This document shows, in pieces, positions 13,725 through 13,828 of a stretch of DNA of 13,828 nt (its first letter is position 1; every line of letters begins with the position of its first letter). The notes beneath the pieces were generated by a model that saw nothing but the letters and a program-made list of their open reading frames with translations, was not told the DNA's origin and did not search any database. This DNA comes from Spirosomataceae bacterium (lineage in GTDB: Bacteria > Bacteroidota > Bacteroidia > Cytophagales > Spirosomataceae), in contig JALOLW010000048.1 in NCBI GenBank assembly GCA_025455795.1, positions 1-13,828 on the forward strand. The letters are read 5' to 3'. Position numbers and translations under genes: made by a program.

Positions 13725-13828
13725 TTATTCTTTTACTAATTTAAAATTCTTGCTTTCGTCAAGACCGCTAATTTGTATTAGGTATACTCCTGAGGGCAAT
13801 TCCTCCCCGAGCAGGACTACTTCATTTG
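13725..13828 (-). CDS. C-terminal end of a T9SS-exported protein (type A sorting domain), partial
   Basis: A frame entering from the right edge ends with a TAA at 13725-13727. The 33 visible residues read NEVVLLGEELPSGVYLIQIS and then GLDESKNFKLVKE. LPSGVYLIQI ... KNFKLVK is the typical end of type A C-terminal sorting domains, the signal for outer-membrane translocation by the type IX (Por) secretion system of Bacteroidota. The cargo itself is outside the window. It ends 50 bp before the chimeric kinase gene on the same strand with no terminator between them, so they may share a transcript. The kinase's chitinase-like N-terminus makes a GH18 chitinase a plausible cargo (inference). Confidence 0.8.
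   Translation of the reverse strand, partial: NEVVLLGEELPSGVYLIQISGLDESKNFKLVKE

Overview
The window looks like chromosome of a Bacteroidota bacterium, most likely of the order Cytophagales (inference). Supporting signs are a type IX secretion (T9SS) C-terminal sorting domain at the right edge, promoters of the TTG-N19/20-TAnnTTTG type, little sign of Shine-Dalgarno sites, and a LytS-like kinase/LytTR regulator locus. No rRNA, CRISPR array, insertion sequence or phage gene was seen.

Layout. (1) 1-1292: a VOC-family gene (partial) and a DJ-1/PfpI-like gene lie on the minus strand, divergent from an HxlR-type regulator. The intergenic region holds a perfect ATACT-N8-AGTAT palindrome, a likely operator. 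(2) 1365-2228: a UbiA-family membrane prenyltransferase. (3) 2300-2887: an RNA island with a canonical promoter, tRNA-Gly(GCC), an intrinsic terminator, a tRNA-Leu(UAA) gene interrupted by a complete 234-nt group I intron, and a long hairpin terminator. (4) 3150-5125: a TspO/MBR-like membrane protein and an NRAMP-related transporter in one unit. (5) 5113-9115: a three-gene minus-strand operon of membrane proteins (an ion-transporter-superfamily permease and two large multi-pass proteins). (6) 9275-9718: a small secreted protein with its own promoter and terminator. (7) 9960-10520: peptidyl-tRNA hydrolase (pth). (8) 10613-13674: a minus-strand operon of two paralogous LytS-like sensor kinases and one LytTR response regulator. 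The first kinase has an N-terminus that looks like the secreted start of a GH18 chitinase. (9) 13725-13828: the C-terminal end of a T9SS-exported protein.

The most notable item is the group I intron. It sits between U34 and A35 of tRNA-Leu(UAA), the site used by the well-known cyanobacterial and plastid intron, and its P, Q, R and S core elements resemble theirs. P1, P2, P3, P4, P6, P7, P8, P9 and P10 can all be drawn from the sequence, and the intron carries no reading frame of its own. The second notable item is the chitinase-kinase chimera at the right end, next to a T9SS cargo gene.
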